NCBI RefSeq assembly: GCF_012030425.1
Contig: NZ_JAAUVN010000001.1
Coordinates: forward strand, 1,054,001-1,118,000
DNA from: Sphingobacterium sp. B16(2022)
GTDB lineage: Bacteria > Bacteroidota > Bacteroidia > Sphingobacteriales > Sphingobacteriaceae
Direction of reading: 5' to 3'
DNA: 64,000 nucleotides
Positions 61,190 through 64,000 of the stretch are shown here, in pieces. The translations under genes were made by a program, and so were the position numbers. Positions within the stretch are counted from its first letter, which is position 1, and every line of letters starts with the position of its first letter. The notes below the pieces were generated by a model, which made no database searches, was not told where the DNA came from, and saw nothing but the letters and a program-made list of their open reading frames with translations.

Positions 61190-63493
61190 ATGAAGCATAT
61201 TCTTATTTTTTCACTCTTATTATCAACTGTTTTAGGTTTTTCGCAGACAGTTCAGACTGCAGATGCGATAGGCTTCGGAGGTTCGATGTCTCCTTTAGTA
61301 AAAGTCAAAAAAGATAGAAAAGAATATTTTTATCATCTGGATGGCAATCATTTCATAGATGATGTGGAAGAACATGATGCAGATCTATTTGTTGTCGTGA
61401 AGAAGGGGCATTATGGTGTCTTGAATGATAAGGGAAACATGGTCGTTCCTATCGATTATGATGAAATTGAGCTCGCTACGGAATACGAAGGACAGTGGTA
61501 TGCGGGAATACCATACGATTACAAATACATCATTTTAAAAAAAGATGGTAAAACCGGAGTCGCTGATGATAAGGGCAACATCATTATTCCCTTAGAATTT
61601 CAGAATACCACAGTTATTAATAAAAATAGTATTGGAATTGCCAAAAATAATCTTTGGGGCTGGGCTTCAGCCTCTGATGGTAAATTAGTACATGAGCCTG
61701 AATATGAATATATCACAAAATTTTTTTCTGACGAGTATGTGGAGGTTCGCACGGCGGATAAAAGTGGACTTGCCAAAGCTAGCGGGCAAGTTATCATCCC
61801 CGTCGAGTATGATGACTATTTAAGGTATATCGTAGGGGGGCAGCAGACCTATATTGAGGGAACAAAAAATAAACAGCTTTATTTAATGGATACTACAGGT
61901 ACCATATTACTTTCAGGAAATACGGACTATAAAGCAATTGAAGGATCAAAGCTTCTGATATTTAAGCAAAAAGACTTGTTTGGAGTTATTGATCCCACTA
62001 CCCAAAAAGTAATTGTATCGCCTGCATTTGAATCATTGGATCCTTTTATTAGAAATCTGGGAATAGCCAAAAAATCCGGTAAATACGGAGTGGTTGATAT
62101 GCAGGGAAAAACACTTTTGGATTTTCAATTTGAGGAGATAAGATTTTTAGCGGCAAATGGCCATCATAAATATGACACCGGCTCCGATGCATTAACCGAG
62201 AAAATGTTGGCCAGAAAACCTCCAGAAGATGTCAGATTGAAGTTAATTTATGAGCAGCAGATAAACCAGGCACCCTATTTTATAGAAGTCACGAAGGCTG
62301 GAAAAAAAGGGCTGTACAGCTGGAACGGAAAAACAATTATCCCATGTGGTAAATACAAGAATATACAATTTCACTATTACAGAGGTAAGTCATTCTTTCT
62401 TGTAGACTCCGAACTAAAATCTGGAATTGTGGATGAAACTGGAACCGAAATATTACCAGTTCAATACACATTTAATGATTCTTATCAATATTCCAAAGAA
62501 GCAGTACAAAACGAATTCGATCTCGCGAATCGTTTTATTGTATTCTCAGAAGGAAAAGAAGAAGGAAGTATTGCATTAAAAATTGGATTGTTTGATCTGG
62601 ATCAAAACGAGATTATTTTTGCAGCGCATGAACAGTATATTACATTACTGAATCACCGTTTCTTTCTACTGCGGAAACTGATTGCCGATTATAATTACGA
62701 GTTTTTACTCTATGATATCAAACAACGTAAGCTTCGTAAATTAGGAGCTGATATTACCGATGTACATGTGGTGAATGACAGTTTTCTGCAGATCGAAACG
62801 AAAGAAGGTGTTTATCAATTGACCACTTTTGATGGTACGAAGATCTATGCGAACCCTTCATGGAAGGTAGAGGGTAATTATCACCTTATTCGTTTCCCCA
62901 ATTATAATAAGCATACTTTGAGTGGGTTTTATTTTGGGCTGAAAAAGATATATGCGGGAGAAGGAAATCTTTTTATTGATACCTTAGGTCAGGAGAAAAG
63001 ATTTACGGGCATTGATCAAGTTGATTGTTTTTACGATGGATATGCTGTTGCAGCAAAGAAGATCGAAAACAAAGAAGCCTCTAGTGGATTCAAATACTTG
63101 AAAGGAATGATTGATTTGGAAGGTAAAACAGTCGTTCCATTTGAGTATAATGAAGTGTATGCCGCTGGCGCAGATGCTGAAATGTTAGTTTTTGCTAGAA
63201 AAGATAGCCAGATGTTAGTACGACGAGACGGTACGGTTATTTTAGGAGCAGAATACCATGACATAGAGACAAGTAGTGCAGATCCTAATTTTACCTTTGC
63301 GAAAGGGAGCAAGTATGGATTGGCAGATTGGGCTGGTAATATCCTTGTAGCGCCCCTATATGATGATATTCGTAGGAATTATGAAGGAGATCAAAAAACC
63401 TGGCCCTTATTGGTAAAAGAGGGTGACTGGTATTACTTCGTTGGGAAAGATGGTCAAAAGTATTCCATAAAAGCAAAAGAACGCTCTTATTAA
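61190..63493 (+). CDS. WG-repeat-containing secreted protein
   Basis: This 767-residue protein has a signal peptide (MKHILIFSLLLSTVLGFSQ). Most of it is degenerate WG/KWG beta repeats: GHYGVLNDKGNMVVPIDYDEIELA, GKTGVADDKGNIIIPLEFQN, NLWGWASASDGKLVHEPEYEYI, SGLAKASGQVIIPVEYDD, GKYGVVDMQGKTLLDFQFEEI and later copies near 690-765. WG repeats form beta-propeller-like or solenoid surfaces; the function is not known. I use the ATG at 61190, since the longer frame from 61142 has no signal peptide at its start. A related second gene follows 17 bases later. Confidence 0.85.
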   Translation: MKHILIFSLLLSTVLGFSQTVQTADAIGFGGSMSPLVKVKKDRKEYFYHLDGNHFIDDVEEHDADLFVVVKKGHYGVLNDKGNMVVPIDYDEIELATEYEGQWYAGIPYDYKYIILKKDGKTGVADDKGNIIIPLEFQNTTVINKNSIGIAKNNLWGWASASDGKLVHEPEYEYITKFFSDEYVEVRTADKSGLAKASGQVIIPVEYDDYLRYIVGGQQTYIEGTKNKQLYLMDTTGTILLSGNTDYKAIEGSKLLIFKQKDLFGVIDPTTQKVIVSPAFESLDPFIRNLGIAKKSGKYGVVDMQGKTLLDFQFEEIRFLAANGHHKYDTGSDALTEKMLARKPPEDVRLKLIYEQQINQAPYFIEVTKAGKKGLYSWNGKTIIPCGKYKNIQFHYYRGKSFFLVDSELKSGIVDETGTEILPVQYTFNDSYQYSKEAVQNEFDLANRFIVFSEGKEEGSIALKIGLFDLDQNEIIFAAHEQYITLLNHRFFLLRKLIADYNYEFLLYDIKQRKLRKLGADITDVHVVNDSFLQIETKEGVYQLTTFDGTKIYANPSWKVEGNYHLIRFPNYNKHTLSGFYFGLKKIYAGEGNLFIDTLGQEKRFTGIDQVDCFYDGYAVAAKKIENKEASSGFKYLKGMIDLEGKTVVPFEYNEVYAAGADAEMLVFARKDSQMLVRRDGTVILGAEYHDIETSSADPNFTFAKGSKYGLADWAGNILVAPLYDDIRRNYEGDQKTWPLLVKEGDWYYFVGKDGQKYSIKAKERSY

Positions 63494-63510
63494 TCTAAAT
63501 ATAATCGCTT

Positions 63511-64000
63511 ATGACATCATTTTCATCATATTTAAAATACAAGAATTTGAATTTTATACTTACTGCATGCTGTTTTGCTGCAACACTTTGTTTTTCAAAT
63601 CCTGCAGCAGCACAAATAAGCAGTTCATATGTTGAAGAAGATCGTATGGCACCTTTTAGAAATGGCTTCGCGAAAATAACAGATAAAGGTCGGGTTTATT
63701 ATATTAATGTGCATGGGGAGAAAATTGAACTTGCAGAAACTACCCCCGTAAGTTTTAACGATGCGTATTCAGTACAAGATTATCAACGTGAGATTAAAGA
63801 GGAAGCAGATTTTCTTCCAAAAAGTGTATTGAAGTATCTGAAAAATGGAAAAATCGGAATTATTTCGCCAAAAGGAGATCTTTTGTTAGCAGCAGACTAC
63901 GATGATATTGATATCGAATTTCGGCAGTTCTGGAAGGTAAAGCGCAATGGAAAGGTCAGCTTATTTTTAGCTGATAAAACTTTTTTACCTTATTTCGATG
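63511..64000 (+). CDS. Second WG-repeat-like secreted protein (3' partial)
   Basis: ATG at 63511 opens a frame that runs to the window end without a stop (163 codons seen). A signal peptide is visible (hydrophobic core NFILTACCFAATLCFSNPAAAQ). After it come repeat-like segments (RMAPFRNGFAKITDKGRVYYINVHG, NGKIGIISPKGDLLLAADYDDIDIEF) of the WG type. It lies 17 bases after the first WG-repeat gene on the same strand, so the two look like tandem paralogues in one unit. The total length is unknown. Confidence 0.8.
   Translation, partial: MTSFSSYLKYKNLNFILTACCFAATLCFSNPAAAQISSSYVEEDRMAPFRNGFAKITDKGRVYYINVHGEKIELAETTPVSFNDAYSVQDYQREIKEEADFLPKSVLKYLKNGKIGIISPKGDLLLAADYDDIDIEFRQFWKVKRNGKVSLFLADKTFLPYFD

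Noticed and set aside
1..64000. tRNA, rRNA, CRISPR, insertion sequence or prophage genes
   Set aside because: None seen: no regularly spaced repeats, transposase motifs, terminal inverted repeats or tRNA cloverleaf patterns.

Overview
The window looks like chromosome of a Sphingobacteriaceae-type Bacteroidota, most likely Sphingobacterium or a close relative. Evidence: about 40% G+C by eye, a SusC/SusD-centred polysaccharide utilisation locus (PUL), many signal-peptidase-II lipoproteins, a GLPGLI protein, LytS/LytTR signalling, very weak Shine-Dalgarno sites, and several exact copies of the Bacteroidetes -7 promoter element TAnnTTTG. No rRNA, tRNA, CRISPR array, insertion sequence or phage gene was seen. 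Both edges cut genes.

Layout. 1-1886: secreted purple-acid-phosphatase-like enzyme (5' cut) and a glycerophosphodiester phosphodiesterase. 2047-5139: SulP/STAS transporter, DinB-like protein and a WYL regulator. 5305-8928 (minus): N-formylglutamate amidohydrolase, a QEGLA/DUF1704 (MATCAP-like) metallopeptidase and a GshB-like ATP-grasp ligase, a probable peptide or amino-acid pathway. 9055-14807: the four-gene ligase-associated DNA repair operon (MBL exonuclease, ATP-dependent ligase, Lhr-type helicase, PdeM). 15158-29651: a PUL with SusC, SusD, two surface lipoproteins, a GH36-like alpha-galactosidase, a GntR/LacI hybrid regulator, a sodium/solute symporter and a GH95 alpha-fucosidase or L-galactosidase. 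29782-31183: two small lipoproteins. 31383-38270: AraC regulator and a complete RND tripartite efflux operon.

38492-44115 is the most interesting block. It encodes myo-inositol-phosphate synthase, a CTP:inositol-phosphate cytidylyltransferase-like enzyme, an ATP-grasp enzyme, a CDP-alcohol phosphotransferase with a shifted catalytic Asp, a flippase-like membrane protein and a HAD protein with an altered motif I. Together they suggest a route to an inositol lipid or inositol phosphodiester that may run through CDP-inositol.

44190-49823: two divergent secreted glycosidases (an unassigned six-hairpin enzyme and a GH92) around a 378-base region with paired operator-like repeats. 49908-53369: quinone/flavodoxin oxidoreductase, esterase and MDR oxidoreductase on minus, with a divergent AraC regulator. 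53458-58650: lipoprotein, possible micro-ORF, LytS/LytTR two-component pair fused operonically to a TlpA-like thioredoxin protein, and a 78-residue protein. 58740-64000: a Sel1-repeat gene broken by an in-frame TAA, a GLPGLI protein, a VOC protein and two tandem WG-repeat proteins (the second cut by the window end).
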